This document shows positions 62,937 through 64,000 of a DNA stretch of 64,000 bases, piece after piece. How positions within the stretch are numbered: position 1 is the stretch's first letter; each line of letters opens with the position of its first letter. The DNA lies in assembly GCF_963583255.1 (NCBI RefSeq), contig NC_084813.1:20826002-20890001 (forward strand). Reading direction: 5' to 3'. Source of the stretch: Pyrus communis (lineage: Eukaryota > Streptophyta > Magnoliopsida > Rosales > Rosaceae). The translations under genes were made by a program, and so were the position numbers. Below the pieces are notes generated by a model. The model had not been told where the DNA came from, ran no database searches, and saw only the letters and a program-made list of their open reading frames with translations.

Positions 62937-64000
62937 ATGGCACTTATCACGTTCTCCTCGCTCTCTCCCTCCTTGGTCTCAACTAGTACTAGCTATCAAA
63001 GATTAATCCATCTTCCAAAAGTTCTGCTTCAAATGACAGTAAGAAAACAATGCTCCTTCGTTTATGTCTCAATAAACTTATCACCATCATCGGAGGTTAT
63101 CAGTAATCCTCCGGCAGCTCAACGGCGACTCGCTCGATACCATCCTACCGTTTGGGATTCCAAACTCATCGACGCCTTCACCACTCAATACACCGTACGT
63201 ATAATTTAATCTTCTGCAAGTTGTCATGACTCATGCATACATGAACACATCTTGATAATTTTTTGGCTTATTTTTTTTTTCATTCTTGCAGTATGAATTA
63301 CATGGGGCGCGATTGGAGCGTCTAAAGCAAAACGTTGCTATAACGTTACTGGCAGCATCAACTAGTAGTACTAAAGACACTACTAGCACTTTCTCGATGT
63401 TAAAGCTTATCGACTCAATGCAGCGATTGGGAGTGGCCTATCATTTTGAAAAAGAGATCCAAGCAGTTCTAACTAGCCTTGGTTCTTCCAGTACTGCCAG
63501 TACATCAAGTGATCTTCATGCGGTTGCCTTGCAGTTTCAGATACTACGAGAACATCGTATCCCTATTAGCCCAGGTAAAGCACATGAATTATTTTGTTGA
63601 TCACAATTAGTATTAAATGTTTTCGAAGCAACGCTTAATTAATTGTGAGTTATGGTGACAAAATGATTGAGCAGATGTGTTTAACAAGTTTACAACCAGA
63701 GACGGAAGATTCAAGTATAGCTTAAGCAAGGACATGGAGGGACTTTTGAGCTTGTATGAAGCCTCACACCTTGGTATGCTTGGGGAAGATCATGTTTTGG
63801 AGGAAGCCAAAAGTTTTAGTGCCAAAAAGTTGAGACAATTAGTGGGAACACTGGAGGGTGAAGACGGTTTGTTAAAGCAACTAGTTCAGCAATCACTGGA
63901 AACCCCCTTACATTGGAGGATGCAGAGGATAGAAGCTCGAAGCTTCATCGATATCTACCAAAAGGACGATTCTATGAACATGGATTTGCTTGAATTAGCC
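62937..64000 (+). CDS. Terpene synthase 2 (TPS-b type), partial at window end
   Basis: Exons 62937-63194 and 63292-63574, and exon 3 from 63675 beyond the window edge. The visible 289 residues are colinear with terpene synthase 1, with identical exon lengths and splice phases and about 90% or higher identity by eye. The transit-like leader MALITFSSLSPSLVSTST is identical, and RRLARYHPTVW keeps the RRx8W motif. Differences are spread across the leader and exons, for example HQGLIHL versus YQRLIHL. The frame is open as far as seen. The metal-binding C-terminal domain lies outside the window, so activity cannot be judged. It is in tandem with copy 1, on the same strand, 10.6 kb away (4.7 kb without the copia element). 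Confidence 0.85.

Overview
The window is nuclear DNA of a flowering plant. Genes are split by short GT-AG introns, the DNA between them is AT-rich, and there are many transposon remnants. A Cassandra LTR carrying 5S-like sequence, a tRNA-derived SINE, a plant Ty1/copia element and several MITE families all point to a eudicot. From the style of the Cassandra LTR and the small MITEs I suspect a woody Rosaceae such as apple or pear, but this is inference and no search was run.

Layout. 1-7.3 kb: two tandem, same-strand genes of the DUF604/fringe-like glycosyltransferase family, each with three exons. 7.5-14.3 kb: a decayed block bounded by two direct copies of an ~850 bp repeat. It holds a Cassandra solo LTR with a perfect 5-bp target duplication, a broken cysteine-rich receptor kinase, two LINE fragments and a MITE. 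15.3-16.3 kb: an intact uclacyanin-type blue copper protein gene. 16.7-18.7 kb: LTR-like repeat sequence. 19.3-19.9 kb (minus): a small membrane-anchored SPPPP-rich protein. 20.6-21.1 kb: two adjacent foldback MITEs. 23.1-25.5 kb: a seven-exon beta-amylase gene whose third exon carries a stop and a 1-base deletion. 25.6-26.8 kb (minus, convergent): a PPR-DYW pseudogene that still ends in the family's terminal residues. 27.0 kb (minus): tRNA-Ala(AGC). 27.6-30.9 kb: a long-TIR transposon and a second LTR-like block. 32.2-36.0 kb: an intact class I formin. 37.8-38.2 kb (minus): a clade-A PP2C fragment. 38.7-39.9 kb: an intronless GeBP-type pseudogene with several lesions. 40-47 kb: a repeat-rich interval with a Harbinger-like MITE and a SINE nested inside a foldback MITE. 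48.0-64.0 kb: two near-identical TPS-b type terpene synthase genes, the second cut by the window edge, separated by a 5.9 kb copia element in antisense orientation and other repeats.

The most notable structure is at the 3' end of the first terpene synthase. The copia element inserted exactly between the last sense codon and the stop codon, so its LTR supplies the TGA. The original TAA survives on the far side, next to the remains of a MITE family found again about 1 kb downstream. The enzyme is predicted unchanged, but its 3' UTR and poly(A) region have been replaced or displaced. The same gene uses a predicted GC-AG intron that holds two copies of one small repeat family.

The genes do not form one pathway. 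They look like ordinary neighbours in a plant chromosome with much local duplication and decay. I found no CRISPR, phage or other prokaryote-type system. Gene models are from reading splice signals and reading frames by eye.
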